A DNA stretch of 64,000 bases from Mycolicibacterium sp. CH28 (GTDB lineage Bacteria; Actinomycetota; Actinomycetes; Mycobacteriales; Mycobacteriaceae): NCBI RefSeq assembly GCF_004745805.1, contig NZ_SRLQ01000002.1, positions 484,929-548,928 of the forward strand, given 5' to 3'. Under the pieces are notes generated by a model. It searched no databases and was not told where the DNA came from. It saw only the letters and a program-made list of their open reading frames with translations. The translations under genes were made by a program, and so were the position numbers. Below are positions 48,804 through 58,174 of the stretch, piece by piece; position 1 is the stretch's first letter, and every line of letters begins with the position of its first letter.

Positions 48804-49211
48804 ATGGCCATCGAGCTACTCGCGACGAATATCGAAATCGGCCTGGTCACCTCCAATCTCGGCCCGATGGTCGACTTCTACGAGAAGTTCCTCGGCCTGC
48901 CCTATCAGGGCGACCTCGATTTTCCCGGTGGGACCATGAAGCGCTACTCGATCGGCAACAACGTGCTCAAGCTGGTCACCCTGGACGAGCCGCCGGCCGC
49001 GCCGGCGACCCCAGGCGGGGGTCCTGCGGCAGCCGGGATCCGCTACTACACCCTGGTGGTGGCCAACGTGACCACGGTCGCCGAGCAGATCAAGGCCGCC
49101 GGCTACGAGACCGCGCAGGAACTCGCCGAGTTCGCCCCGGTGCCCGGGATGGGGTGGATGTTCGTGGCCGACCCGGACGGCAACTGGGTAGAGCTCGTCG
49201 GCCCGCTCTGA
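48804..49211 (+). CDS. VOC-superfamily (glyoxalase/bleomycin-resistance fold) protein
   Basis: A 135-aa protein with two beta-alpha-beta repeats: EIGLVTSNLGPMVDFYEKFLGLP and the late metal-binding strand MGWMFVADPDGNWVELVGP, whose Glu is the usual ligand. It may be an isomerase, dioxygenase or binding protein. Good spacing and an AGAGGA ribosome site precede the ATG. The next gene begins 21 bases after its stop, suggesting an operon. Confidence 0.87.
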   Translation: MAIELLATNIEIGLVTSNLGPMVDFYEKFLGLPYQGDLDFPGGTMKRYSIGNNVLKLVTLDEPPAAPATPGGGPAAAGIRYYTLVVANVTTVAEQIKAAGYETAQELAEFAPVPGMGWMFVADPDGNWVELVGPL

Positions 49212-49232
49212 TCCGAGCCGTACCCTGGCCTG

Positions 49233-49718
49233 GTGCCTGATCTGCATCCCGACATCGCGATCCTGGCGCCGCTGCTCGGTACCTGGACGGGCGACGGCAC
49301 CGGCGAGTACCCGACCATCGAGCCGTTCGCCTACCGCGAGGAAGTCACCGTCGGGCACACCGGCAAGCCCTTCCTGACCTACGCGCAGCGCACCCGCGCC
49401 ACTACTGACGGCCGCCCGCTGCACGCCGAGACCGGCTACCTGCGGCTGCCTGCGCCGAATCGGATCGAATTCGTCGTGGTGCATCCCACCGGTGTCACCG
49501 AGATCGACGAAGGCACGCTGTCGGTCGACGGCACCGGCCTGACCATCGAGGTCAACTCCACCTCGATCGGGCTGACCGGCTCGGCGAAAGAAGTTACGGC
49601 GCTAAGCCGTTCGATCCGCGTCGACGGTGACGAGCTGACCTACACCCTTCGGATGGCCGCCGTGGGGGTGCCGCTCACCCACCATCTGGCCGCCACCCTG
49701 CGCCGGCAGGACCGATGA
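49233..49718 (+). CDS. Nitrobindin-like haem-binding beta-barrel protein
   Basis: A 161-aa protein of the nitrobindin/FABP-like (DUF1794) family. The diagnostic opening [16 protein letters not shown] and the C-terminal stretch [12 protein letters not shown], with the expected proximal His, are present. Relatives bind ferric haem and react with NO or peroxynitrite. It resembles Rv2717c. GTG start. The serine hydrolase gene overlaps its stop (ATGA). Confidence 0.87.
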   Translation: MPDLHPDIAILAPLLGTWTGDGTGEYPTIEPFAYREEVTVGHTGKPFLTYAQRTRATTDGRPLHAETGYLRLPAPNRIEFVVVHPTGVTEIDEGTLSVDGTGLTIEVNSTSIGLTGSAKEVTALSRSIRVDGDELTYTLRMAAVGVPLTHHLAATLRRQDR

Positions 49719-50968
49719 GCCCCGCCCCCGCCGCCGACGGCCGGATTGCGGTACCGGCCGACCTGGATGCCGTCACCGATATCGGTGCCGAGGACCACAG
49801 CGCGGTACCGGCGGGGGCGGTGGACCGAATCTGGCAGGCCGCGCGCCACTGGTACGAGGCGGGCATGCATCCCGCGATTCAGCTGTGCCTGCGCTACGAC
49901 GGCAACGTCGTGCTCAATCGTGCGATCGGCCATGGCTGGGGAAATGGTCCTGACGACGCGCCGGAGACAGCGAAGGTGCCCGTCACCGTCTCGACCCCGT
50001 TCTGCGTGTATTCCGCGGCCAAGGCGATCAGCACGACGGTCGTGCACATGCTCGTCGAGCGGGGCTCCTTCGCCCTCGATGACCGGGTCTGCGACTATCT
50101 GCCCAACTACACCAGCCATGGCAAAGACGCCACCACCATCCGGCATGTGATCACCCACAGTGCCGGGGTGCCGTTCGCCACCGGTCCCCGGCCGAATCTC
50201 AAGCGGATGAACGACAGTGCGTACGCCCGCGAACAGCTCGGTCAACTCCGGCCCATCCACAGACCGGGATTGATGCACATCTACCACGGGCTCACCTGGG
50301 GCCCGCTGGTCCGCGAGATCGTCTCGGCAGCCACCGGGACAAGCATCCGCGACATCCTGGCCGCCGAGATCCTCGACCCCCTCGGATTCCGATGGACCAA
50401 TTACGGTGTGGCCGAAGAGGATGTCGCACTGGTGGCGCCGAGTCATGTCACCGGCAAGCCGCTACCGGCACCGATCGCGGCCGCGTTCCGAACCGCGGTC
50501 GGCGGCACCATGCAACAAATCATCCCGTTCTCCAACACCCCGTTGTTCCTCACCAGTGTGATCCCGTCGTCCAGCACCGTCTCGACGGCCGACGAGATGT
50601 CCCGGTTTGCCGAAATCCTGCGGCGCGGTGGCGAACTCGACGGCGTGCGAGTCATGACCGCCGACACCCTCCGGGGCGCGGTGGCGCCGGCCCGGCGGCT
50701 GCGCCCGGACGTGGCGACGGGCTTGGCGCCGATGCGGTGGGGCACCGGATACATGCTGGGCTCCACACGTTTCGGCCCGTTCGGGCGCAATGCACCGGCG
50801 GCGGTCGGCCACACCGGACTGACCAACGTGGCGATCTGGGCCGACCCGCAGCGCCGGCTGTCGGTCGGCCTGATCAGCAGCGGCAAGCCGGGCCGGCACC
50901 GTGAAGCCGGCCGCTACACCGCCCTCTTGGACCGCATCAACGCCGAGATCCCCCGCACCGGCGGGTGA
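49715..50968 (+). CDS. Beta-lactamase-family serine hydrolase/esterase
   Basis: A 417-aa class C beta-lactamase-like protein. The nucleophile motif SxxK is SAAK near residue 105, the Tyr motif is YHG near 190, and the third motif is GHTGL near 368. No signal peptide, so a cytoplasmic esterase of the EstB/LipE-like kind is more likely than a penicillin-binding protein. The ATG overlaps the nitrobindin stop; the three genes from 48804 look like one operon. Confidence 0.88.
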   Translation: MSPAPAADGRIAVPADLDAVTDIGAEDHSAVPAGAVDRIWQAARHWYEAGMHPAIQLCLRYDGNVVLNRAIGHGWGNGPDDAPETAKVPVTVSTPFCVYSAAKAISTTVVHMLVERGSFALDDRVCDYLPNYTSHGKDATTIRHVITHSAGVPFATGPRPNLKRMNDSAYAREQLGQLRPIHRPGLMHIYHGLTWGPLVREIVSAATGTSIRDILAAEILDPLGFRWTNYGVAEEDVALVAPSHVTGKPLPAPIAAAFRTAVGGTMQQIIPFSNTPLFLTSVIPSSSTVSTADEMSRFAEILRRGGELDGVRVMTADTLRGAVAPARRLRPDVATGLAPMRWGTGYMLGSTRFGPFGRNAPAAVGHTGLTNVAIWADPQRRLSVGLISSGKPGRHREAGRYTALLDRINAEIPRTGG

Positions 50969-51005
50969 ATTGTGCCGGTCGGGCAGAGCGGTTAACGTAC
51001 CGGCC

Positions 51006-51137
51006 ATGGGTGACTCGCTGTTGCAGCAGCAACTCGACGAGGTGCGCGTTCTGCTGCAGCGCGCTTGCGCGCTTTTCGGGCCCAACCCCATTGCTCCGCC
51101 GGCCGTTATCGCGCCAGATCCCGAGCCTCGGGACTAA
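51006..51137 (+). CDS. Possible small protein, 43 aa
   Basis: An open frame beginning MGDSLLQQQLDEVRVLLQRA, an amphipathic helix, followed by a Pro-rich tail ending PDPEPRD. It follows the serine hydrolase by 37 bases in the same direction. No strong ribosome site is seen. I do not recognise a family; it may be real but could be chance. Confidence 0.4.
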   Translation: MGDSLLQQQLDEVRVLLQRACALFGPNPIAPPAVIAPDPEPRD

Positions 51138-51778
51138 CTCCTGCCTTATCGAGCAGCCGCCTGAGCGCACGCTTCATCAGGGCTGACCGTATTGAGGAGT
51201 CGCAGGTGGGCTGCCCTGGTGGCTTCCAATCCCTCTTCACCAGTGTCTTGCCGTACCGTGTCAACTGAGCGGGCGGGGTCCGTCGGGCCTGGGCAGTCGG
51301 GCCCGCCACCGCGTCCATCGCTTCGAGGCTGTTGGGGGGCCTGGTTCATCGCCCGCGCCGAGACGTTTGTCGCCCGCGCCAGATCAGCTCTGGTGAGTCC
51401 AGGACTCGTCGCGAGCAGACGTAGCCGCACTCCTGCTTGATGGGCCGGCCACAGCGGCCGAGATCGTCGGGCGGGTCAGCGTAGCCAGTGAAGGTGCGCT
51501 TGTCCCGCCCATTGAGCACGCAGAACTCACCTTGGAATTCATGGCCGGTTGAGGGCGCTGGTGACGATCAGCGATGGCGCCGCCAGCTTGACCGAACTCG
51601 GTCAGAACGTCCTCGCCTGGCGTGGTCTCAACGCTGACACCGCGCCATCTAGGAAGGTTTGCCCAGCTCGGGGACGTGATTCACATCCTAGAAGCGTTCG
51701 AGTCCGAACCGGACCATCACCCATGACAGGACCGCCGAGCAGAGGGCCACGCTAGGGCAGCGAAGGCCGCCATCGCTG
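51138..51778. other. Non-coding, apparently decayed stretch
   Basis: 641 bases without an intact gene. Short readable fragments occur on both strands, including a MarR-like helix-turn-helix remnant on the minus strand. On the plus strand LLLDGPATAAEIVGRVSVA is interrupted by a stop, and LVTISDGAASLTELGQ follows. It borders the Esp/DUF4226-like operon and looks like gene debris. Confidence 0.55.
51341..51476 (-). pseudogene. Fragment of a MarR-like regulator
   Basis: The minus strand reads HQAGVRLRLLATSPGLTRA then DLARATNVSARAMNQ, which looks like the recognition helices of a MarR-type winged helix. After this the frame turns into low-complexity Arg/Gly/Pro sequence with no wing or dimerisation helix, and a stop precedes it in frame. 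About 45 residues remain. The family call is tentative. Confidence 0.4.
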
Positions 51779-52081
51779 CTACCCGGGAGTGCGCAGTCGG
51801 TGCGCCTGGAGCACCGCGACCGCACCGTCGAGGTCGCGCTCGCCGGGCACATCGGTGGACGGGCTGTGACCCGCGGCCAGGATCTCGCCGCGAACCTGCA
51901 TCAACGCTTTGAGGTAGGACACGTCCGCGGTGAGCAGGATGGCCTGAGCCAACGTCTGCGCATCAGTATCCATCGCCGGCTCGGCCAGCGCCACGCTGTG
52001 CAGGTAGCCGCCGCGGCAGGACCGGAACAGGATGTGACCGCTGGGATGGGCGGTATCGAACCTCGGGTCGGGTTCGCTCAC
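51779..52081 (-). CDS. Small EspD/EspH-like (DUF2694-type) protein
   Basis: A 100-aa protein. The pattern HILFRSCRGGYLHSVALAEPAMDTDAQTLAQAILLTADVSYLKAL resembles the DUF2694 family that includes EspD and EspH of type VII (ESX-1) secretion. The GTG start overlaps the stop of the preceding EspC-like gene (GTGA), the same pairing as espC-espD. Last of four tightly packed minus-strand genes. A chaperone or stabiliser role for co-exported proteins is inferred from EspD. Confidence 0.68.
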   Translation of the reverse strand: MSEPDPRFDTAHPSGHILFRSCRGGYLHSVALAEPAMDTDAQTLAQAILLTADVSYLKALMQVRGEILAAGHSPSTDVPGERDLDGAVAVLQAHRLRTPG

Positions 52082-52395
52082 GTACCCCCCTCGGTGATCC
52101 GGCGGAATTCTGCCGCGGCGGCGCTGTCCTGAAGCTCCCAAATGTCCGCGGCGCGTTGCAGCTTGGCGGCCAGCTCGCTGTGCGCGACGGCCTGCTGTTC
52201 GTAGCAGCTGCGGCGCTGCTCGAGCAGCTCACGGCCGGCATCGCGGAGCTCAGCGAAGATTGGGCCCAGGGATTCCAGGCTGGCCAGCACGTCACCGTGG
52301 CTTCCGGACGCCGCGCTGAGCTGCTCGGCGGTGTCCTGGTGGTGGCGGGCAGCCTGGCGCAATTCATCGGGCGCCACCTCGATGTGCTCTGCCAT
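52078..52395 (-). CDS. Small EspC/EspF-like (DUF2580-type) helical protein
   Basis: A 105-aa all-helical protein (VAPDELRQAARHHQDTAEQLSAASGS...ELRDAGRELLEQRR) with the heptad-like pattern of DUF2580/ESX-1-associated proteins such as EspC and EspF. An AGGAG ribosome site overlaps the end of the upstream 471-aa gene, and the gap is three bases. No classical YxxxD/E export motif was clearly seen at its C-terminus. It is likely a secreted partner of the DUF2694-like protein. Confidence 0.7.
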   Translation of the reverse strand: MAEHIEVAPDELRQAARHHQDTAEQLSAASGSHGDVLASLESLGPIFAELRDAGRELLEQRRSCYEQQAVAHSELAAKLQRAADIWELQDSAAAAEFRRITEGGT

Positions 52396-52398
52396 TGG

Positions 52399-53814
52399 TC
52401 ACTCTCCTATCGCCGGCGGGCCGGCAGTCACCGCCGGCCGGGTCGGGGCCGGTTGATCGGGGGTTGGTGTGGTGGTGGGCGCGCTTCCCGGTTCCGGCGG
52501 ATGCTCCCACCCTAGAAAGCTCGGACCGGCCACGCTCGCGATGGGCTGGATCCGGTTGTCGAGGACGGCCTTGCCATGGCCCAACGCCAACGCGTGCCGG
52601 TCAGTCAGCATGCCGATATCACCGGGCCGCGTCTTGGCCGGTTCGACGGGGTGTGCCACCGCGGTGCCGGGCGCCGGGATCGTGATGCCCTGCTGTCGAA
52701 ATGCCTCGGCGACCGGCGTGCCCGCCACCGCGGCTGTGATCGCCGCAGCCAGCTGCGGCGTGGGTGCGGTGACAGTGTCACCATCGGGCAGGTCGACCAC
52801 AGTCGGGCCAGTGTTCGGCGGTGGTCCAGGCTCCTCCTCGGCGGTGTCGGGCTCGTTGTCACGTTCGGCCGGATCGTCCTCGTCGAGCGGCTCGTCGAGC
52901 AAGGCACCGTCGAACGCGTCGGTGTCGCCGTTGCCGGGCAGCCGCATCGGTGCCGGCCCGTCGACTGCGGCCGGCATGCCCGCCGGCACCGACGGGAGGG
53001 TCGCAGGGCTGACTGTCCCGCCAGCGGCCGGCAGCGGAGGTACGGGGGCGACCATCGGCGCCGGCGTAGGTGGCGGCCCGGCGGGTACCGCCGTGGGTGG
53101 GGCGCTCAGATCGTCGGCGCCCGGCAGCGTGTCGAGGAACGGGTCCGCGCCCGGTCCGGCGGGCATCTGCGGTTCGGGGGTGGCCGCCGGGCGCTCGGGT
53201 GGTGTCCGAGCAGGCTGGGCGTCGTCGCCGCTGCCCGGTGTGGTCGCGGCGTACAGCGACGCCAGCGCCGCAGCCAGCGATGCCTTGGAGGTCGCGTCAA
53301 GCCCGGCGGTCTCCACCACGGTCTTGATGTCGCGCAGCCGATCGATCAGATATCGCTGGAAGGCCCGCGCGCCGGCCGGGGTGTCGAGGTCGGTGCGCGT
53401 CGCGACGGCGTTCTCGATGTCGCGTTGCAGCCCATCCAGCGCCGCCCGGCCTGCGGTATCGGTGGTGTGGGCGTTGAGCACCGCGGTAATGACCTGGAGG
53501 TCCAGCTGAGCACTCGTCGAATTCTGGAGTGCCAGCGACGTTTCCGCGGCGCGGATCGCCTCGGCGGCGCTGCCCTGGGCTTGTTCCGGTGCGGTTGCCG
53601 ACGGCGCGGGTGGTGGCGGGGAATCGAAAACGTGGCGGTGCGCGGCGCGGATCTTGGCCACCACCGCGTCGATCGCGTGCGGCGCCACAACGCTTGCCGG
53701 GCTGGTCACGACGGCGAGATCCGCCCCCAACAAGCCGGACATCCACGCGTGGCTGTCGCCGGTAGCGGCGCCGACGCGGGCTATCGCGTCGAGCAGTTCT
53801 TGGTACGTCGCCAC
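52399..53814 (-). CDS. 471-aa Pro-rich protein with DUF4226-like module (Rv3899c-like)
   Basis: N-terminal ~65 residues are a separate helical segment (TYQELLDAIARVGAATGDSH). Residues ~85-190 hold a helical module also seen in the neighbouring 118-aa protein. Residues ~195-345 are a disordered Pro/Ala/acidic linker. The C-terminal domain (TVVDLPDGDTV; AEAFRQQGITIPAPGTAV; DIGMLTDRHALALGHGKAVL; GPSFLGWEHPP) resembles Rv3899c. No signal peptide. GTG start. Second gene of the four-gene operon. I infer a type VII secretion substrate. Confidence 0.75.
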   Translation of the reverse strand: MATYQELLDAIARVGAATGDSHAWMSGLLGADLAVVTSPASVVAPHAIDAVVAKIRAAHRHVFDSPPPPAPSATAPEQAQGSAAEAIRAAETSLALQNSTSAQLDLQVITAVLNAHTTDTAGRAALDGLQRDIENAVATRTDLDTPAGARAFQRYLIDRLRDIKTVVETAGLDATSKASLAAALASLYAATTPGSGDDAQPARTPPERPAATPEPQMPAGPGADPFLDTLPGADDLSAPPTAVPAGPPPTPAPMVAPVPPLPAAGGTVSPATLPSVPAGMPAAVDGPAPMRLPGNGDTDAFDGALLDEPLDEDDPAERDNEPDTAEEEPGPPPNTGPTVVDLPDGDTVTAPTPQLAAAITAAVAGTPVAEAFRQQGITIPAPGTAVAHPVEPAKTRPGDIGMLTDRHALALGHGKAVLDNRIQPIASVAGPSFLGWEHPPEPGSAPTTTPTPDQPAPTRPAVTAGPPAIGE

Positions 53815-53873
53815 CGCTGGCCTCTCATGCCGGGGACTGTATCCACTGCGGCCGACGCAGACAATTCACCCGC

Positions 53874-54230
53874 TCACAGCGGCTTTGTGACTCGGTAACG
53901 ATCCTGAAGGTGCTGCAAGGCAATCGCTTTGGTGCCGGCATCTGCGCGCGTGACGGTGACGATGTCGATGATCTCACGGTGCTTGTCGAGCAGGAACCTT
54001 GCGAACTCGCGGCCTTCGTGCGGGGCAGCCACGAGCTGGTGAGCCACCGCCGACTCGATCTCGGTGCTGACCCGGTCGAGCCTTCCGATGGCCTCAACGG
54101 CAGCGGCGTGCACCGAGGCCAACACCGACGCGAGTTCTGCGTCCGCCTCGGCGAGCTCACGGTCGCGGGCGGCCAGCGCCGACCGGGATGCCTCTAGAGC
54201 CTCTCCCGCCGCTGCGACGTGCTCGGCCAT
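53874..54230 (-). CDS. 118-aa stand-alone DUF4226-like helical protein
   Basis: Nearly all helical: SRSALAARDRELAEADAEL opens the module, then ASVLASVHAAAVEAIGRLD and REFARFLLDKHREIIDIVT follow. The same pattern occurs in the 471-aa protein 59 bases downstream and at the N-terminus of the NlpC/P60 protein at 58554. No signal peptide or membrane segment. It begins the four-gene operon and may be the partner or chaperone for the larger proteins (inference). Confidence 0.75.
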   Translation of the reverse strand: MAEHVAAAGEALEASRSALAARDRELAEADAELASVLASVHAAAVEAIGRLDRVSTEIESAVAHQLVAAPHEGREFARFLLDKHREIIDIVTVTRADAGTKAIALQHLQDRYRVTKPL

Positions 54231-54577
54231 GCATCGAAGGTACTCAGCGGGGTTTCACCGGACAACTCACCCCGTGGCGACGGGTTCGGTGCTTCAGAAG
54301 ACCGGGTCGGCATCAAACGACGTCGGAATAGCCAGCGTGCCGGGCAACCCGGTTCATCGAGATCCGCCTGACCCGTCCCGCGCTATTGCAACGTACGTCT
54401 TGCGGTCTGCGGTGAGAACGAACGGTCGCATCCAATACTGGCACAAACACCGCAAATGTGCACCACAATCGCCTAGCGTGGAAACGATCGTTTACATGTT
54501 CGCGATGCATTGCTAGCTTATCGACAGGTGCACGTGTACCGGCGCGCTCCGTATCAGAGAAAGGACCCAGTCAAGAC
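54231..54577. other. Intergenic region with palindrome, less GC-rich
   Basis: 347 bases between the divergent DUF4226-like and carotenoid-oxygenase genes. The base composition drops toward AT. A perfect 12-bp palindrome AAACGATCGTTT (54482-54493) lies 85 bases before the oxygenase start and could be a regulator site; no regulator gene for it is adjacent. GAAAGGA before the ATG is the ribosome site. Confidence 0.5.
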
Positions 54578-56074
54578 ATGAACTACTCCATCCCAGACTC
54601 GGTAACCCTCAAAGGACCGTTCTGGCCGATGCGTTTCGAGGCAACTGTCGAAGAGTGCATCGTCACGCACGGCGAGATCCCCAAGGATCTCGCCGGTGGC
54701 CTCTACCGGACCGGCCCGTGTTGGAAGCGGCCCACGGCACAGGGCAGCACGCCGCTCCTCGCCATGGACGGGATGCTCCAGGGCCTCGTCTTCGAGAGCG
54801 GCCGGGCTGACTTTCGCAATCGCTGGGTCCGCACCCCCAAGTACCTGCTCGAGGACCGTCACCGCAAGGGAATGTTCGAGTACACGGATGGCGGCTTCGG
54901 CGACTACCGCGACTACGGCTACGGCGACGTCAAGCGCACGCCGGAGAACGCGCACACGCCGCAGGGAACCACCAACATCAACATCTTTCCGTTTGCCGGA
55001 AACCTGGTTGTTTCCAGCGAGGTTGGCGGACCTCCGATGGTCATCGACCCGATCACCCTCGAGACCAAGCAGGTAGTGGACTGGGCGCCCGCGCTGGCCA
55101 AAGGCCTGCACGATCCGGTCGCGTTCGGCGACGGCAGCTTCTGCGCCCACCCCAAGTGGGATGAGGATACTGGAGTTCTATACGGTTGGTCCTACAGCGA
55201 CACCGCGCCGTACGTGTCGATGAAGTACGTACATCCCGACGGCACGGTCGAATCCCGCGACCTGTGGGACGCACCCTACAACGCTGTTGCCCACGACATT
55301 TGGTTGTCGCCGGAGTGGGTTGTCATGCCATTCCAGCCATTCATCATCGACCGCGCACGCATCGACAAAGGTCTGCCAATCTTCGGCTGGGAACCCGAAC
55401 TGCCGATCACCATCGCGCTCATCCCTCGGCACGATTTACAGGGCGAAATCCGTTGGATCAAGACTGATCTTCCCGCGCAGTACATCATGCACACGATGAC
55501 CGCCAACGTTAGGGCCAACAAGCTCCTGCTGGATGGACCGATCTTCCAGCACCCGCCGTTCCCGTTGGAGGACGAGTTCAGCGCGGGCGACACTGTCGCG
55601 CTGTTCTTCAGCAATGCCCCCAGCTATCTCGGTCGGTGGACCGTCGACCTGACCACCGGCAAGACCACCTCAGAACAGCTCTCGGAGCTTCCGTCGGAAA
55701 TCTCGAAGGTGGACCAGCGTTTCTACGGCAAGGGCCACCGATACGGCTTCCAGATCGGTGGTAAGCCGAAGAAGCGCGGCATGCGGATGGACAGCCTCAT
55801 CCGCAACGACGTCGAGAACATCACCGAGGAGGTGTTCCAGATACGCGGAGCGGGTGAACTCGCCGCCATCATGGAGGGCTCGTTCGCGCCTCGCTCACTC
55901 GACGCCCCTGAAGGTGACGGATACATCATCGTCCCGGTTTCGCGATGGGCCGAGAATCGCGGAGAATTCCAGATTTTCGACACTGATGACATCACCGCGG
56001 GCCCGATCTGCACGATCGAACTGCCCTTCCACATGGGCTGGACTCCCCATGGTCACTGGATGGACTTCCGCTAA
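54578..56074 (+). CDS. Carotenoid/stilbene cleavage oxygenase (RPE65 family)
   Basis: A 498-aa non-haem iron dioxygenase. Four iron-binding histidines are in place: His191 (AHPKWDEDTG), His239 (AHDIWLSPEW), His305 (IMHTMTAN) and His491 or 493 (PHGHW). It would cleave a conjugated C=C bond of a carotenoid, stilbene or phenylpropanoid to two carbonyls. Codon use is less GC-biased than in neighbours. A strong hairpin terminator follows, facing the convergent Baeyer-Villiger gene, which could oxidise a ketone product (inference). Confidence 0.92.
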   Translation: MNYSIPDSVTLKGPFWPMRFEATVEECIVTHGEIPKDLAGGLYRTGPCWKRPTAQGSTPLLAMDGMLQGLVFESGRADFRNRWVRTPKYLLEDRHRKGMFEYTDGGFGDYRDYGYGDVKRTPENAHTPQGTTNINIFPFAGNLVVSSEVGGPPMVIDPITLETKQVVDWAPALAKGLHDPVAFGDGSFCAHPKWDEDTGVLYGWSYSDTAPYVSMKYVHPDGTVESRDLWDAPYNAVAHDIWLSPEWVVMPFQPFIIDRARIDKGLPIFGWEPELPITIALIPRHDLQGEIRWIKTDLPAQYIMHTMTANVRANKLLLDGPIFQHPPFPLEDEFSAGDTVALFFSNAPSYLGRWTVDLTTGKTTSEQLSELPSEISKVDQRFYGKGHRYGFQIGGKPKKRGMRMDSLIRNDVENITEEVFQIRGAGELAAIMEGSFAPRSLDAPEGDGYIIVPVSRWAENRGEFQIFDTDDITAGPICTIELPFHMGWTPHGHWMDFR

Positions 56075-56095
56075 CCCATCCAGCCCCTGACACGA

Positions 56096-56126
56096 AGATC
56101 GCCGACCACAACGTGGTCGGCGATCT
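56096..56126 (+). terminator. Hairpin terminator of the carotenoid-oxygenase gene
   Basis: Perfect 14-bp arms AGATCGCCGACCAC and GTGGTCGGCGATCT with a three-base loop, 22 bases after the stop codon. Only a short CTTGTGG follows, so it is the GC-rich, T-poor form common in actinobacteria. Confidence 0.85.
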
Positions 56127-56210
56127 CTTGTGGATCGCCACCATTCACGCTCGTTCGTGATCATCGCATCGATGCGCGCCGGAACTAGGCAACGAAGCAG
56201 GGTCCCGACA

Positions 56211-56244
56211 CGATGAAGAGCGGGCACCGGCCCGCTCTTCATCG
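56211..56244 (-). terminator. Hairpin terminator of the Baeyer-Villiger gene
   Basis: Perfect 15-bp arms CGATGAAGAGCGGGC and GCCCGCTCTTCATCG with a four-base loop, just beyond the stop of the minus-strand gene at 56252. With the hairpin at 56096 it separates the two convergent genes. Confidence 0.85.
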
Positions 56245-56251
56245 CCCGTTG

Positions 56252-58174
56252 CTAATGCTCGAACGGTGTTTCGACGTACTCGTCGCACTTGAGCACCTTA
56301 GTTCGGTTCCAGTAGTCCAGGTATGTCCACGGGCTAGTGATGACCTGCCTCCCGGCCGCATTGCGGAACCAGTTCGTCATACCCTCGTGCGACCAGATGC
56401 AGCGATCAAGAGCAGCGTCGAGTTCGGCGTTGTAGTCCTCGTAGACGTCTTTGCGAACCTCGAGACTGGCGATGTCGCCATTCGCGAGCCGCGCGATCGC
56501 CTGCATGATGTACCGCACCTGGAACTCACACGGGTAGAACGCACTACCGCCGTGGCCGGCAAACGTATTAGGGCCATTCAGAATGAACATGTTCGGGAAG
56601 TCCGGCACCGTCATCCCGAGGTAGGCGCGCGCGTCCTGGTAACCCCACTGGTCAGCCAGCTTCTCGCCCGAAGCGCCATAGATGTCCATCGGCCACAGGA
56701 ACTGGAGCGCCTTGAACCCTGTCGCCCAGACCAGGATGTCCGCTTCGATCTGCTCCCCGGTGGTCGTCACGACACCGTGTTCGGTGATATGCGAAATCCC
56801 CTGCGTCACAAGATCCACATCAGGCCGCTGAATTGTCTTGAACCACCCGTTGTCAAGAAGAGGGCGCTTGCCGTACGGCGGATAGTCCGGGATGCAGGCG
56901 TCATACAGGTCAACCCGGTCGCCGAGCTGATCCTTGATGTACCGGGTGAGGAATACGCGATGGCGCTCGTTCTGTACGTTGATCGACCGGTCAGGGTGTT
57001 CCCACGCCGGGTCGATCTGGAGCGCCGAATGCAACTTGTCGCCGAAGTTCCAGAACGGACGAAGGCGGTACCAATGGAGGTAGGCGGGCACACGCTGGAA
57101 CAGATACCGCACGCCCCCGTCAATCTCGCGCCGGTAGTTTGGGTGCGGCAACGCCCACTGCTTCGACCGCTGGAAAACGGTGACCTTGCCGGCGACGCCC
57201 GCGATCGACGGCACCAACTGCATGGCGCTGGCGCCGGTTCCAATCACGGCGACGCGCTTACCCGTTAGGTCGACGTCCGGCTGCCATGCCGCCGTGTGCA
57301 TGGCCAGACCTGCGAAGCTCTCCGCACCCGGGATCGATGGGATCGATGGCCGGTTGACGTTACCGACGCCGCTCACGAGTACTGGCGCCGATAACGTCGA
57401 TTGATGACCGCTCGAGTCGCGGACGACAACACGCCACTGGGCGGCGGCAGTGTCGAAACTGGCGCTGACGACCTCGTGCGAGAACAGGACCTTGGATCGA
57501 AGATCGTGCTGGTCGACGACGCGATCGATGTAGGCCTTGATTTCGGGCTGCTTGGCGAAGAACCGCGTCCATTCGGCATTCTGCGCGAATGAGAAGGAGT
57601 AAATATGAGAGGGAGTGTCGACGCCGCAGCCGGGATAGACGTTTTCGAGCCACGTACCGCCGATGTCATCGTTTTTCTCAATGATCGTGAACGGAACGCC
57701 CGCCGCTTTGAGTTTGACGGCGAGCGCTAATCCGGAGACACCGGAACCGATGATCAGGACACTGAGACCAGCTGGAATCGGTTGCGGAACATCGACGTCG
57801 CGGGACAGCACACCAAGTTCCTCGGCGAGCAAGTCGCCATAGTCGGGCGAAACGTCGTCAACGAGCGCCGCGCCTAGCAAGGACACAATCCGCTCTGGAG
57901 TGAGCTCGGGCGACGGCACCCCTGCTTCGTTAGCCAGGATTGCATCGAATGCCGCCGCGCGTATCTCGCTCTGCACCTCGTCGGAGAGCCCACCGGTGTC
58001 ATTGTCGTCGAGCACCGCCCCGCGGAGCGGTAGGTACGGCTCATTCAGCCACTTGCCGTCGCCGGTGAACTGGGCAAGCACAAGAAGCAATGTCGGGATA
58101 TTCGCGTGGGCCAGCGCAGCGGCGAGCTCAGCATCTCGAGCCTGGGACGGCACACGGGTCGGAACTTCTGTCAC
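56252..58174 (-). CDS. Baeyer-Villiger monooxygenase, HAPMO-like
   Basis: A 640-aa flavoprotein. FAD loop IIGSGVSGLAL (residues 141-151), the Baeyer-Villiger fingerprint FAGLAMHTAAWQPD (287-300) and NADPH loop VIGTGASAMQ (310-319) are all present. The ~130-residue N-terminal extension before the FAD domain and the total length match 4-hydroxyacetophenone monooxygenase. It would insert oxygen next to a ketone. The GTG start has AAGGAAAG six bases upstream. Codon use is less GC-rich than in the flanks, as in the convergent oxygenase. Confidence 0.92.
   Translation of the reverse strand: MTEVPTRVPSQARDAELAAALAHANIPTLLLVLAQFTGDGKWLNEPYLPLRGAVLDDNDTGGLSDEVQSEIRAAAFDAILANEAGVPSPELTPERIVSLLGAALVDDVSPDYGDLLAEELGVLSRDVDVPQPIPAGLSVLIIGSGVSGLALAVKLKAAGVPFTIIEKNDDIGGTWLENVYPGCGVDTPSHIYSFSFAQNAEWTRFFAKQPEIKAYIDRVVDQHDLRSKVLFSHEVVSASFDTAAAQWRVVVRDSSGHQSTLSAPVLVSGVGNVNRPSIPSIPGAESFAGLAMHTAAWQPDVDLTGKRVAVIGTGASAMQLVPSIAGVAGKVTVFQRSKQWALPHPNYRREIDGGVRYLFQRVPAYLHWYRLRPFWNFGDKLHSALQIDPAWEHPDRSINVQNERHRVFLTRYIKDQLGDRVDLYDACIPDYPPYGKRPLLDNGWFKTIQRPDVDLVTQGISHITEHGVVTTTGEQIEADILVWATGFKALQFLWPMDIYGASGEKLADQWGYQDARAYLGMTVPDFPNMFILNGPNTFAGHGGSAFYPCEFQVRYIMQAIARLANGDIASLEVRKDVYEDYNAELDAALDRCIWSHEGMTNWFRNAAGRQVITSPWTYLDYWNRTKVLKCDEYVETPFEH

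Noticed and set aside
54482..54493. KstR site upstream of the carotenoid oxygenase
   Set aside because: AAACGATCGTTT has four bases between AAC and GTT rather than two, so it does not fit the KstR pattern. Kept only as an unassigned palindrome.
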